Positions 16,889-24,897 of a stretch of 64,000 bases of DNA are shown here, one piece after another. The stretch is from Seminibacterium arietis. GTDB lineage: Bacteria; Pseudomonadota; Gammaproteobacteria; Enterobacterales; Pasteurellaceae. How positions within the stretch are numbered: position 1 is the stretch's first letter; each line of letters starts with the position of its first letter. The stretch covers positions 1 to 64,000 of the forward strand of contig NZ_JBHTJN010000001.1 of NCBI RefSeq assembly GCF_042675725.1, written 5' to 3'. The notes beneath the pieces are model-generated. The model saw only the letters and a program-made list of their open reading frames with translations. It made no database searches and was not told where the DNA came from. The position numbers and the translations under genes are program-made.

Positions 16889-17149
16889 TTAATCAACCAG
16901 TTTTAATTCTCTTAGATGCTCAGCAATCTCTTTTCTTAACTGGACTTCATCAATTTCACCATTATGCAGATAAATTCCGTTAGGGTTGTAACACTCAGTG
17001 GCATAATAAATACTAATTTCTTTATTCTGCTCATCTTGCGTCACTCCCTTGGTTCCACCGTTCCATTTATCTAAATACAATTCTTGGAATTCATTTACAG
17101 ATATTTTCTTATTATGGAAATCTATGGCTAATTTTAATAGCTCAGTCAT
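16889..17149 (-). CDS. Colicin-D-type immunity protein (cognate)
   Basis: 86 residues, start overlapping the stop of the MuF toxin by one base (TAATG). The pattern L-L-K-L-A-I-D-F-H-N-K-K-I-S-V-N-E-F-Q-E-L-Y, Y-Y-A-T-E-C-Y-N-P and D-E-V-Q-L-R-K-E-I is that of the helical colicin D immunity protein, which mimics tRNA and blocks the nuclease active site. It should protect the lysogen from the nuclease tail on the head protein made during virion assembly. Confidence 0.78.
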   Translation of the reverse strand: MTELLKLAIDFHNKKISVNEFQELYLDKWNGGTKGVTQDEQNKEISIYYATECYNPNGIYLHNGEIDEVQLRKEIAEHLRELKLVD

Positions 17150-18381
17150 TATCCCAATCTCCCATTTTTAAGGTAATTTTTCCATTGGCTTGAGTGCCTG
17201 ATCATTTTCATTGACGATAAATACACTCCATTAACAAAAATCATTACCCAGCCAGTTTTCCTATTATAGAAAACTTTGGAGTCTTTTACATCTCTATAAT
17301 GCCCAAAAGCAATGGTGTCTTTATGATTAAGTTGTCGTATAAGCTCTTTTTGGTATGTACGCCACACAGATGGATTAGATCTCTTCTCAAACGGGTTAAA
17401 ATACTTTCTATAATGTTTAATCTTGTCTCGAACTTGTTTCTCCCCAAATTCTAACGTACCAAATCTCTTTGTTTCTACTTTGGGTAGTACGACTTTATCT
17501 GTAGGATCGACTGGAATTGGCGTATTAAACGCTTTTTCTATCCGTTCAATGCGAGTGATTTTCTCTTGCACTGACTTTTCATCCAACACTGGTATCTGCA
17601 CACACCGACAGTTAATCTCGTGTCCAGGGTGTCCTGTTTCAGGTGGATCGTCATAACTAAAAATCTTGCCATCATTCTCAGCGTGACTACTTCTTACTCT
17701 CTCATCACCTGATGTACTCCAACGATATTTCTTAATACCTAAATCTTGATGACGAACTTGGGTTAATGTGGCATTAAGTTTTGATGACTGGTCACGTGCA
17801 ATTAATCTTGCTCTGCTTTCTGTTACATTGCCAATCTCTCTAATCTCTTTGGCTAAATCAGCATTGAGCTTACCTGTCATAACTGATTGTGTTACTGCAG
17901 TTTGTACTTTGTCTAAATACTGACTACTAATCGATTTAATCAGTTGTATATTAGCAGTAGTGAGCAAATTAACCTTTTCAAGCAAGGCTGGACTATTACC
18001 GAGAAAACCTTGTAAATCTATACCAGTTTGACGTTGTAAATTCGCTGTTACCTCTCGCACGTTTTGTTGATTACCACGCTTTACAAACTCTTGTGCTATA
18101 TTTTCAACGGTTAAAGAGCGATCATTTCCTGATAATTTTTTGACAATGTCTAAAAAGCGTTGAGTATCAAAGGCTTTAAAATCATTATCGCTATCCATTA
18201 AAAAAGGGGATTGCGGTTGTTGCAATGCCCCTTCTACTTGTTTTCTTAATACACCAACCAAACCAAGTAACTGACGACTATACCAAAATTCCGTTTGTTT
18301 ACTCGTCTTATTCAGTTTGAACTTGCGTATTTTCGGCTTATTCTTCTGGTTCTTCCAAATCTCGGGTAAATTCATTAACAT
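17149..18381 (-). CDS. MuF-like minor head protein with C-terminal colicin-D-like tRNase domain
   Basis: 410 residues. Residues 1-180 resemble SPP1 gp7/Mu gpF minor head proteins. Residues 190-270 are the MuF domain (R-A-R-L-I-A-R-D-Q-S-S-K, R-W-S-T-S-G-D-E-R-V-R-S-S-H, C-R-C). After a linker, residues 315-410 match the colicin D nuclease pattern: K-I-K-H (colicin D has K-x-K-H with the catalytic His), N-H-K-D-T-x-x-x-G-x-Y-R, S-K-V-F-Y-N-R-K-T-G. Colicin D cleaves the anticodon loop of tRNA-Arg; the same substrate here is inferred. It overlaps portal by 44 bp and is followed by an immunity gene. Confidence 0.82.
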   Translation of the reverse strand: MLMNLPEIWKNQKNKPKIRKFKLNKTSKQTEFWYSRQLLGLVGVLRKQVEGALQQPQSPFLMDSDNDFKAFDTQRFLDIVKKLSGNDRSLTVENIAQEFVKRGNQQNVREVTANLQRQTGIDLQGFLGNSPALLEKVNLLTTANIQLIKSISSQYLDKVQTAVTQSVMTGKLNADLAKEIREIGNVTESRARLIARDQSSKLNATLTQVRHQDLGIKKYRWSTSGDERVRSSHAENDGKIFSYDDPPETGHPGHEINCRCVQIPVLDEKSVQEKITRIERIEKAFNTPIPVDPTDKVVLPKVETKRFGTLEFGEKQVRDKIKHYRKYFNPFEKRSNPSVWRTYQKELIRQLNHKDTIAFGHYRDVKDSKVFYNRKTGWVMIFVNGVYLSSMKMIRHSSQWKNYLKNGRLG

Positions 18382-19639
18382 CCATTTGCTCCTCTAATTT
18401 GGCAATCTCTTCTGCAGAAATTGAAGCGAATAAACCACTTTCTTTCAATTCATTAGCTACTTGAATCTCACTTAATACACCATTTTGCATCAGAACATTT
18501 GTAGCAGCAGAGAATGTATTAAGCATATTCACTTTCTGTTCTTGTTTTATTTCGGTTAGTGGAACAAACTCAAACCACCAATCCTGTGGGTAAAATCCTA
18601 CAGCCATTGTTGAGATAACTGGATCTAGTTTCTCAAATACAGGTCTTAGCCTATTTTCCTGTAATCCATGAATAGATTCATGATAGTTTTGAATATCTTC
18701 ATCGCCACTAGCAAGCCCAGACACAGACTGACCAAACAAGATAGTAACAGGCATTTCTGCTGCCCCTGCTACTGCATTACGAAACTCAATTAACAAATCT
18801 CTCAAGCCTGTAAATGTCAGCTCTTTTTGGTCATACTCATTATCTTTGTCAATAAGAAGTATATTTGTTGATGATTTAATGAGTTGAATAGATGTCATTG
18901 CTTTTGCAATATCACTTTCAAACCCAGCAGCAAGCTTATTAGTTAAACCGTCCATTTTAAAAACATCAACTTTACTTTCTTGGACTAAATCACCTGTATT
19001 TGTACTTAGTGCATCATATCGCTTAAGCACTTCATATGCTTGCTCAATATCAGAAAGCCCCCAAAATTGGTTATGTTGCTCTTCTAAAGGCCTATCAACT
19101 GCATTAATGAATAATAATCTTGAATAATGAACATCAATTTTGCCATTTACCGTATAAATATCGTACTTGCCAAAATTGTCATCAAAAACATTTTCGTTTC
19201 TCTCACCCTTAGGTTGCACTTTGCTTTGTTCAAGAATAATAAGTTTCTCAATGTGCTGACCAGGCTTAAGAGGAAATGTTGTGCTTCTTTCAGTTAACAC
19301 AAGAATAGCAACACCACCGTAGAGACTAGCCCATGCACAACCCTTTTCTAACGTCTCTTTTAATTTAATCTTGCGTTCAATACTTTCAATTTTCTCCAAA
19401 TGTTCTGCATCTAAATCATTCGAAAAAATATTACGCCATTTTCGTGTCATATCTCTTGCTTTTTTATTACAGATTTTTTGAACAATCCAATTTTGTTTCC
19501 AAAGTGCATCTAATTGTGCCTTGTCATCAGTCAAACAAAAACCACTAGTATATTTTAGTTGCTCTTGTCGCTTGCCAAGATTTGTCGCAAGTGATGTTAA
19601 TCCATCATTAATTTGAATTTGTGTCATAAAACATCCCAT
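18338..19639 (-). CDS. Portal protein, DUF1073/HI1409-like
   Basis: 433 residues. It sits between the terminase large subunit (16-bp overlap) and MuF, the portal position. Conserved-looking parts include I-C-N-K-K-A-R-D-M-T-R-K-W-R (residues 55-68), G-V-A-I-L-V-L near 110, and A-E-M-P-V-T-I-L-F-G-Q-S-V-S-G-L-A-S-G near 300, typical of the DUF1073 phage portal family (annotated in places as Acb1-like). It forms the dodecameric DNA gate; no separate anti-CBASS domain is visible. Confidence 0.85.
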   Translation of the reverse strand: MGCFMTQIQINDGLTSLATNLGKRQEQLKYTSGFCLTDDKAQLDALWKQNWIVQKICNKKARDMTRKWRNIFSNDLDAEHLEKIESIERKIKLKETLEKGCAWASLYGGVAILVLTERSTTFPLKPGQHIEKLIILEQSKVQPKGERNENVFDDNFGKYDIYTVNGKIDVHYSRLLFINAVDRPLEEQHNQFWGLSDIEQAYEVLKRYDALSTNTGDLVQESKVDVFKMDGLTNKLAAGFESDIAKAMTSIQLIKSSTNILLIDKDNEYDQKELTFTGLRDLLIEFRNAVAGAAEMPVTILFGQSVSGLASGDEDIQNYHESIHGLQENRLRPVFEKLDPVISTMAVGFYPQDWWFEFVPLTEIKQEQKVNMLNTFSAATNVLMQNGVLSEIQVANELKESGLFASISAEEIAKLEEQMDVNEFTRDLEEPEE

Positions 19640-21081
19640 AATTGCGGAGGTCTAGAAAGTTGATCGTTAATTGCCATAACCAGAGTATCAACTTGATCGT
19701 CATGTTTATGGCTATCTGTCGCCGTAAATGCCTCACATTCAGCGATAAAATCATTAACCCAAAAGGCATACTCAGGAAGCATTACATACCCACTTTCAAT
19801 ATACCCTTGAACACCTAACACTCTTGTATATTTATCTTTATCGACCTGAACAGGATTAATTGGAATTTGGCTCTCTCGTTTAATCTTCTGAATTAGGCTT
19901 GTCCCACTTGCTTTATCTTCAATATGAGCTTTTGTAATCAATCCCGTACTTGTGTCTGACTTATGTTTTTGCCATATATCTTTTAATTTTTGCTCAAGTT
20001 CTGGTGCTTCCCATTTACCACGAACTAAATCCAAGATATACAGTTTCCCATCCACTCCTTTACCAGCGACAAAAAAGACAGAATAATCGTTATGTTCTTT
20101 TGTTTTTTGAGCCGTATCTACATAAATAGCTTTAAGCTTAATTAGTGGAGCAATTTTATATCGACCAAACCATTCACCTTTAATAATTCCACCACCCTTG
20201 CTAGATGGTCTTTGTTGATAAAGTGCATTCCAAGTATGAGTTCCCACTGCATTTTTAATTTTAATTAACCGATCTAAATCAAAACGCTCAGGGTGTAATG
20301 GCTCGCCTTCTTTTCGATATATTTCATCCTGCTCTGCTATTGCAGGAAATGAAATAACACGCCATTGATCGCCACCATTCTCCATTTCTTGCAACAATCG
20401 CCCTGCTAAATCGTCTTCGTGCCATCGAGTCATTCCCAATAAAACGCCGCTATTAGGTGACAAACGAGTATAAAGTGTTGTCGTGTACCAATCCCAAACA
20501 CTATTCCTAACCGTTTGTGAATTAGCTTCTTTGGCATCTTTTACAGGGTCATCAATGATCGCAATATCAGCACCCATACCTGTTATACCACCGCCCACAC
20601 CAGCAGAACGATATGCACCTTTATGTCCCATAATTTCAAAAATTTCACTGTTTCTAAGTGCCTGTCCTGAAATGGTTGTCATTCGTTTATTGCTTAACCA
20701 AGATTGTGGGAAAATATCATGATAATTTTCAGCATCCATAATTCGTTGCACATCTCGGTTCATTCGACTAGCCAAATCAGCAGAATAAGAACAAGCAATG
20801 ACTTGTAAATCAGGCTTTTTACCAAAAGCCCAAGCTGGAAAGCGACGACTAAATAATTCACTCTTACCACTTCGAGGAGGAGCAAAAATCATTAAGCGAG
20901 GCTGCTTGCCATCAATAACATCTTGGTAAAATTGCTGTAATTCACGAGCAATAATTTCATTAAACCAACCTGTAATGAAATCGGGCTTAGTGTGCGTAGT
21001 GAAATCAATCAAATTTCTGCGAGCTAACTCATTACTAAGCTTGCTTTCGCTTAAGCTCTCTAAGAAGTCTAAGTTCATCAT
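19624..21081 (-). CDS. Terminase large subunit
   Basis: 485 residues. Walker A-like A-P-P-R-S-G-K-S-E at residues 68-76, Walker B I-A-I-I-D-D-P near 173, and a nuclease half beginning I-Y-V-D-T-A-Q-K (RNase H fold aspartate) near 315 with a later D-D-Q-V-D. This is the DNA-packaging motor and headful/cos nuclease, acting at the portal. It overlaps both the small subunit and portal genes. Confidence 0.92.
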   Translation of the reverse strand: MMNLDFLESLSESKLSNELARRNLIDFTTHTKPDFITGWFNEIIARELQQFYQDVIDGKQPRLMIFAPPRSGKSELFSRRFPAWAFGKKPDLQVIACSYSADLASRMNRDVQRIMDAENYHDIFPQSWLSNKRMTTISGQALRNSEIFEIMGHKGAYRSAGVGGGITGMGADIAIIDDPVKDAKEANSQTVRNSVWDWYTTTLYTRLSPNSGVLLGMTRWHEDDLAGRLLQEMENGGDQWRVISFPAIAEQDEIYRKEGEPLHPERFDLDRLIKIKNAVGTHTWNALYQQRPSSKGGGIIKGEWFGRYKIAPLIKLKAIYVDTAQKTKEHNDYSVFFVAGKGVDGKLYILDLVRGKWEAPELEQKLKDIWQKHKSDTSTGLITKAHIEDKASGTSLIQKIKRESQIPINPVQVDKDKYTRVLGVQGYIESGYVMLPEYAFWVNDFIAECEAFTATDSHKHDDQVDTLVMAINDQLSRPPQLWDVL

Positions 21082-21563
21082 CTGAATATACCGAAAGATC
21101 GATTTCCTTTTTCACTGCAACCTGCACCGCACCGCCATCAACTCCCGAAATCTCTTGAACTTGCTTATCCCGCCATTTCTCTGGTTGCCTATTCTTGAGC
21201 CAAAAAATTGCCGATGTTGGATCGGGCGGATAGTGCTTAATCAACGAAGTTTCCACAATCTGATTGTTAATAACTCGTATATCAACATCAGGAGCCTCAT
21301 ATCCCAACGCCCTTTTGTAAAGCCTCTCAGCTACATTTGCGTCCGCTAGCATTTTTCCTTTCTTTATGGACTCGTAAAAATCAGAATGTTCTAACTTCCA
21401 TCTGTTTATTGTTGCTTCATCAACGCTAAAAAAAATCAGCAATATCTTTATCTATCGCCCCTAATAAACATAACTTTTCTACTTGAATAGCATATTCAGC
21501 CTTATATTTTGTAGGTCTACCACGCCCTTTAGACGTGGATTTAATCTCGCCTTTTTTTGACAT
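21035..21563 (-). pseudogene. Terminase small subunit, frame broken at an A8/T8 run
   Basis: From ATG 21563 the frame gives 45 residues (S-K-G-R-G-R-P-T-K-Y...D-K-D-I-A-D-F-F) and stops at a TAG just after eight T (21435-21428). Removing one T continues the reading frame without a gap into F-S-V-D-E-A-T-I-N-R-W-K and about 130 more residues to 21035. Together they form a normal small subunit with an N-terminal HTH (A-x-D-K-D-I-A-D-F-F-S-V-D-E-A-T-I-N-R-W). Either a real mutation, a recoded or slippery site, or a base-calling error in the run. Confidence 0.8.
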
Positions 21564-21794
21564 AGTGGTCAATCCTTTTTGAATATTTTCTTTGTGTATG
21601 TGTGTGTTTCTAAAGATAACCGCATTTAATACAACGACCTCTCTAAACTGCTTGCTCTGGTTGCCGTATTTCTTGGTTTTCCTCTTCTCATTATCGGGTT
21701 AATTATCTTTCGAAATTACTGACCTTAACATCTCCATAACTTCCTATTTCTGCACCATTTTCTAATTTAGAACTCATCAGTCACACCATTAATA
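21564..21794. other. 231-bp intergenic stretch between lysis and packaging genes
   Basis: No convincing gene. A 24-codon minus-strand frame (21777-21703, M-S-S-K-L-E-N-G-A-E-I-G) has no clear ribosome site. On the plus strand a hydrophobic run can be read but has no start codon. Confidence 0.3.
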
Positions 21795-22079
21795 TCATTT
21801 ACTCATATCCATCTCATCATGCCAACGTCTTATCTGCTCAACACGATGAAGACAAATATCACGCTCACGTTTGAGTATTACTGCATATTTAGACACATCA
21901 CCATAAGTCTTGCCGTTGAATCCTGTTTTGTCTAAGTGAGCAAGAAGTGCCGCTGGAATCTGCGGACATACTTGTGCTACTGGCTTACTTGCGCAAGAAG
22001 TCAACAATAGAACGAGGAGTGCTAGCATTGTGAGCGTCAGCACTCTTTTCACTGTCTGAAATAGAATTAATTGCTTCAT
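21795..22079 (-). CDS. Rz1-like outer-membrane spanin lipoprotein
   Basis: 94 residues from ATG 22079 (M-K-Q-L-I-L). A basic N-terminus, hydrophobic L-A-L-L-V-L-L-L-T-S-C with the lipobox Cys, then A-S-K-P-V and a short proline-containing stretch. It begins inside the Rz gene in another frame, the classic embedded Rz/Rz1 layout. It fuses outer and inner membrane at lysis together with Rz. Confidence 0.85.
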   Translation of the reverse strand: MKQLILFQTVKRVLTLTMLALLVLLLTSCASKPVAQVCPQIPAALLAHLDKTGFNGKTYGDVSKYAVILKRERDICLHRVEQIRRWHDEMDMSK

Positions 22080-22308
22080 CTGATTTTCCCCTAATTTCGC
22101 TCTCAAGCTGACTAATTTCTAGCGTGAGAAGTCGATTGATTCTTTCGTACTTCTCGAGCGATTCAATACTCTTAGCTTGTTCATTAATAATTTGAGCTTG
22201 TGCGGCATTCTCGGCTTTTTTGCTAGAAATAATCTGAAACTGGACCCACAACGCTACGCACAAGCCCAAAATGATGGCGATTAGAATCTGAGTTAATCGG
22301 CTAAACAT
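21985..22308 (-). CDS. Rz-like inner-membrane spanin
   Basis: 107 residues: one N-terminal membrane segment (residues 6-24, T-Q-I-L-I-A-I-I-L-G-L-C-V-A-L) and a long coiled-coil periplasmic part rich in E, Q and K. It overlaps the lysozyme gene by 16 bp and contains the start of Rz1. Third step of Gram-negative phage lysis. Confidence 0.85.
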   Translation of the reverse strand: MFSRLTQILIAIILGLCVALWVQFQIISSKKAENAAQAQIINEQAKSIESLEKYERINRLLTLEISQLESEIRGKSDEAINSISDSEKSADAHNASTPRSIVDFLRK

Positions 22309-22841
22309 AGTTCTTTCTCCTTCTCTCGCCTAATAACTAGCCCACGCAATACTTTACCGCCAGCATATACCCAGTGCGGGAACTGATCGCACATTGCTTT
22401 AATATTGCCATTACGTGCGTGCTTAAACATCGTTGATTTTCTCATAGCGCCACATCCAACGTTAAACGTTATCGACACTGCCGATTCAAACGCACCTTGC
22501 GGCAGCCTGTACCCACTGGCGAACATATTTACACACTGTTCGGCTTTTTTGAGATCGTGAATCCAGCGATCTGCAATCTCTTGCAGCGTATATCGTTTAT
22601 TGCGAGTTATCTTCAATCCGCTTGCTTCTGTACTACCGATCCCAACCGTCAACACATCCGCAGGGCACTGATACGGCTCAAGCATACAACCTTCAGCGTT
22701 GCCGATAATCTCTAGCCCTCTCTGTCCCGTGCGGATTCGTCCGTCATTCTTAGAAAGAACAATCGCAATAACCGAAGCAACAGCACACACGGCGAGTTTT
22801 TTAGAGTGCTTCACCTTTCGCCCCCATTTTTTCTCTTTCAA
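22293..22841 (-). CDS. SAR endolysin, GH24 lysozyme
   Basis: 182 residues. A weakly hydrophobic N-terminal segment (residues 14-29, A-V-C-A-V-A-S-V-I-A-I-V-L) looks like a signal-arrest-release anchor. The catalytic triad has the form E-8aa-C-5aa-T (E of N-A-E-G-C, then C of Q-C-P-A-D, then T of L-T-V-G), the T4 lysozyme pattern with Cys in place of Asp, known in some phage enzymes. Cys in the SAR region may control activation. Cleaves peptidoglycan glycan strands. Confidence 0.87.
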   Translation of the reverse strand: MKEKKWGRKVKHSKKLAVCAVASVIAIVLSKNDGRIRTGQRGLEIIGNAEGCMLEPYQCPADVLTVGIGSTEASGLKITRNKRYTLQEIADRWIHDLKKAEQCVNMFASGYRLPQGAFESAVSITFNVGCGAMRKSTMFKHARNGNIKAMCDQFPHWVYAGGKVLRGLVIRREKEKELCLAD

Positions 22842-23070
22842 GTTTAAGCTTCATTCTCTCAACTCTTAATTTATGAAGTTCTTCAAGTCTTGCTCTTTCT
22901 GCGTTCTTTCTCTCATTATCTTTCTTTTTATAATAAGAATTCACAAGCATTGTGATAACGCCAATTGTTAAACTGATAACCGCTAGCCACTCTTGAAGAG
23001 AGAGAAGTGCGAAGAAAGCTCCAAAACCTGACCAGATATATGATTGCGTCCCAGCGTCTTTCATTTTCAT
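22801..23070 (-). CDS. Holin (two membrane segments)
   Basis: 89 residues with hydrophobic segments at 12-26 and 28-46 and a highly charged helical C-terminus (K-K-K-D-N-E-R-K-N-A-E-R-A-R). First lysis gene of the cassette, overlapping the SAR endolysin by 41 bp. With a SAR endolysin, a small-hole pinholin role is plausible. Confidence 0.72.
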   Translation of the reverse strand: MKMKDAGTQSYIWSGFGAFFALLSLQEWLAVISLTIGVITMLVNSYYKKKDNERKNAERARLEELHKLRVERMKLKLEREKMGAKGEAL

Positions 23071-23127
23071 ATCTCCACCCCTTGCTTTTGGGGCAATAAA
23101 AAAGCCCAGTCGTCAAACTGAGCTTGG

Positions 23128-23307
23128 TTAAAAATCACTCTTTTGCGTCACTTTAATTTCACTTGGAAGAAGATCGATATTACCAGCCGCCCTGATTAAC
23201 TTGCCATCTGCAGAATAATGTGCCACTGTTATACCTTTTTCGTGGATTAAGACATTAAAGCCACCACCTTTTAATGATAGAATTTCAAGTTTAGAAATTT
23301 TCCCCAT
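23128..23307 (-). CDS. Conserved-looking small phage protein (59 aa)
   Basis: ATG 23307 with AAGGGGAG before it; stop 23128. Reads M-G-K-I-S-K-L-E-I-L-S-L-K-G-G-G-F-N-V-L then a beta-type pattern and ends T-Q-K-S-D-F. No membrane segment or known motif. First gene after the late promoter/terminator, just before holin, so a lysis timing or late-regulatory part is possible but not shown. Confidence 0.6.
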   Translation of the reverse strand: MGKISKLEILSLKGGGFNVLIHEKGITVAHYSADGKLIRAAGNIDLLPSEIKVTQKSDF

Positions 23308-23329
23308 CGACTCCCCTTTGCTTTAGAAG

Positions 23330-23366
23330 CAATAAAAAACCCCCAGCTGGTTCAGCTAGGGGCGTC
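23330..23366 (-). terminator. Leader terminator (tR'-like) before the lysis genes
   Basis: On the minus strand CCCCTAGCTG...CAGCTGGGGG forms a strong stem with a single bulge, followed by TTTTTTA. It lies about 35-70 bp after the late promoter and before the first late gene, so late transcription needs readthrough. This fits Q-dependent antitermination. Confidence 0.75.
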
Positions 23367-23404
23367 AATATATTCTTTTTGCAACTATTGCAATGATATA
23401 CTAA

Positions 23405-23433
23405 ATCATACACTTTCAGTCTAGACTAAGCAA
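23405..23433 (-). promoter_or_regulatory. Late promoter (PR'-like)
   Basis: On the minus strand: -35 TTGCTT (23433-23428), 17-bp spacer, -10 TATGAT (23410-23405). The spacer contains the palindrome AGTCTAGACT. It lies between the Q gene and the leader terminator, the lambda PR' arrangement, with the palindrome a possible Q-binding site. Confidence 0.7.
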
Positions 23434-23463
23434 GACTTTTTTTGCATTTTTACCAAAAAATTT

Positions 23464-23826
23464 TCATAAAAAATGAATATCTATCTTCGCACTATCAATC
23501 GCTCCCTCAATATAACTCTTTGCTTTTGCCAGCTCATTGAAATAAGTCGCACGACTAATATTTAATATCTTACAAATATCTACATCCTCAATTCTTAAGG
23601 CATATCTCGCCATCAAAATCTCATAACGCAAATCCTGCTTCTCTTTCAATTTTAAGATCTGCTCCCCAATTAGAAAACAAGCCTCATCTGTTAAATTAAA
23701 CATACTATACCGACTTAATGGCATTACCGCGAGTTTCATACCAGCAGCAATACAAGGATATTCCGTACCAATACGACTATTAGCAAATCGTCCCCAAGCA
23801 ATTAACACTCTATCAATATTCATCAT
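23464..23826 (-). CDS. Antitermination protein Q-like
   Basis: About 120 residues from the ATG at 23826 (next to A-G-G-G-G-G on the RNA); a TTG at 23844 is possible. R-V-L-I-A-W-G-R-F-A-N-S-R and the C-terminal helix-turn-helix-like D-I-C-K-I-L-N-I-S-R-A-T-Y-F-N-E-L fit the small phage antiterminator Q family. Directly upstream of the late promoter and leader terminator that it should overcome. Confidence 0.78.
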   Translation of the reverse strand: MMNIDRVLIAWGRFANSRIGTEYPCIAAGMKLAVMPLSRYSMFNLTDEACFLIGEQILKLKEKQDLRYEILMARYALRIEDVDICKILNISRATYFNELAKAKSYIEGAIDSAKIDIHFL

Positions 23827-24423
23827 ACCCCCTACGTCTTCCAAGTCTTCTCGCTTTCTGGTTAAAGATTTTCTTAATCCGTCTTAAATCATCATCAGAA
23901 TAATGCCTTGACCGATTATCTGACTCAATTAACTTAACTTTCTCAAGCCCTAACCGTTCCACCAGCCCTGCTCTATATTCATGATAATTACCACCAAGCC
24001 AACGGTTACAGCGTTTACATTGTCCGTGAATGTTCAGCGTATAAAACCGCAAATGTGGAGCTGCTCCCCGACTTCGATAATGCCCCGCATCAAATCCACC
24101 GCCTAATTTTTCGTCCACCAACGGCATACCACAAGAAATACATGATTTAAGCTTATCGCGTACCCGAACATATTTATTTACCGCACTTTGTGCTTCGCTT
24201 ATCAACTGATGATGTGTCTTGTTCATCTCCTTAAGTGCGGTCATTCTTTTTTTAGTTTCTAACCGCTTTGCCTTACTCATCTTCTCCCGCTTCTGACGAG
24301 TTTGTTGCTTTCCTAATTTGATCGCACATGCCAATGAACACACCTGCTGAGTTGTGCTGATCGTCTTTACAAACAAATTGCCACAACATTTACATTTATA
24401 TTCTTTAATTTTTTCGCTCGCAT
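23813..24423 (-). CDS. NinG-like recombination protein; start region off-frame at an A6 run
   Basis: Residues visible from 24376 down give C-S-L-A-C, Q-S-A-V-N-K-Y-V-R-V-R-D, C-I-S-C-G, F-D-A-G-H-Y-R-S, C-K-R-C-N-R-W-L-G-G-N-Y, the lambda NinG (Rap) pattern with Zn-binding cysteines and an HNH-like core. The natural start ATG 24423 (M-R-A-K-K) is one base out of frame with E-Y-K-C-K-C-C-G-N-L-F-V because the A-run at 24414-24409 has six instead of seven A. Otherwise translation must use an ATT or internal start. Overlaps Q by 14 bp. Confidence 0.75.
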
Positions 24424-24432
24424 TAATCGTCC

Positions 24433-24897
24433 TTAAAAAAAGCTGTAAAGGCGTTCAATAACATTCTGATCAGTTGTTTTATTAAATAAATAATGAAGTG
24501 CGGCATTGATCAAGGCGTGATAACATCGCTCAAATTCCTCTTGAGTCATGTTCTCGTAAGAAAGTGACATCGCCTCCACCCTCACACGCCCATCAATCGT
24601 ATAAGTTTCCACTCTATAGCCCGCTAACACAGTTAAATGTTTACGAAAAGTATCAAACTGCACCGTCTTATCTAAAAATTGCCAATCCGTTTTATCTGCA
24701 GTCCAATACTCAAAACAAAAATTAAAAAAAGCAAATACCTTGCGGTGAAAAGTGGGATTACGTAATAATTTAACCTTAACATTAATCACATCTCCCGTTT
24801 TAAAACGACTCATCTGCTCTGCACTTTCATCATCAACAGGAATAAGCGTTCCCCCTGCTATTTTCACCATCTGCACGTTCAAAACTACTGCCCCCAT
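24433..24897 (-). CDS. DUF1367 family phage protein
   Basis: 154 residues. I-P-V-D-D-E-S-A-E-Q-M-S-R-F-K-T-G-D, L-R-N-P-T-F-H-R-K-V-F-A-F-F-N-F and the tail E-F-E-R-C-Y-H-A-L-I-N-A are the pattern of DUF1367 proteins found among phage nin-region genes. Biochemical role unknown; probably DNA recombination or replication accessory by context. Overlaps dam by 13 bp. Confidence 0.8.
   Translation of the reverse strand: MGAVVLNVQMVKIAGGTLIPVDDESAEQMSRFKTGDVINVKVKLLRNPTFHRKVFAFFNFCFEYWTADKTDWQFLDKTVQFDTFRKHLTVLAGYRVETYTIDGRVRVEAMSLSYENMTQEEFERCYHALINAALHYLFNKTTDQNVIERLYSFF

Noticed and set aside
18338..19639. Anti-CBASS activity of the DUF1073 protein
   Set aside because: Some databases use the Acb1 name for this family, but length and position show a portal, and I cannot see the catalytic H-x-T pairs that would support a nucleotide-cleaving domain.
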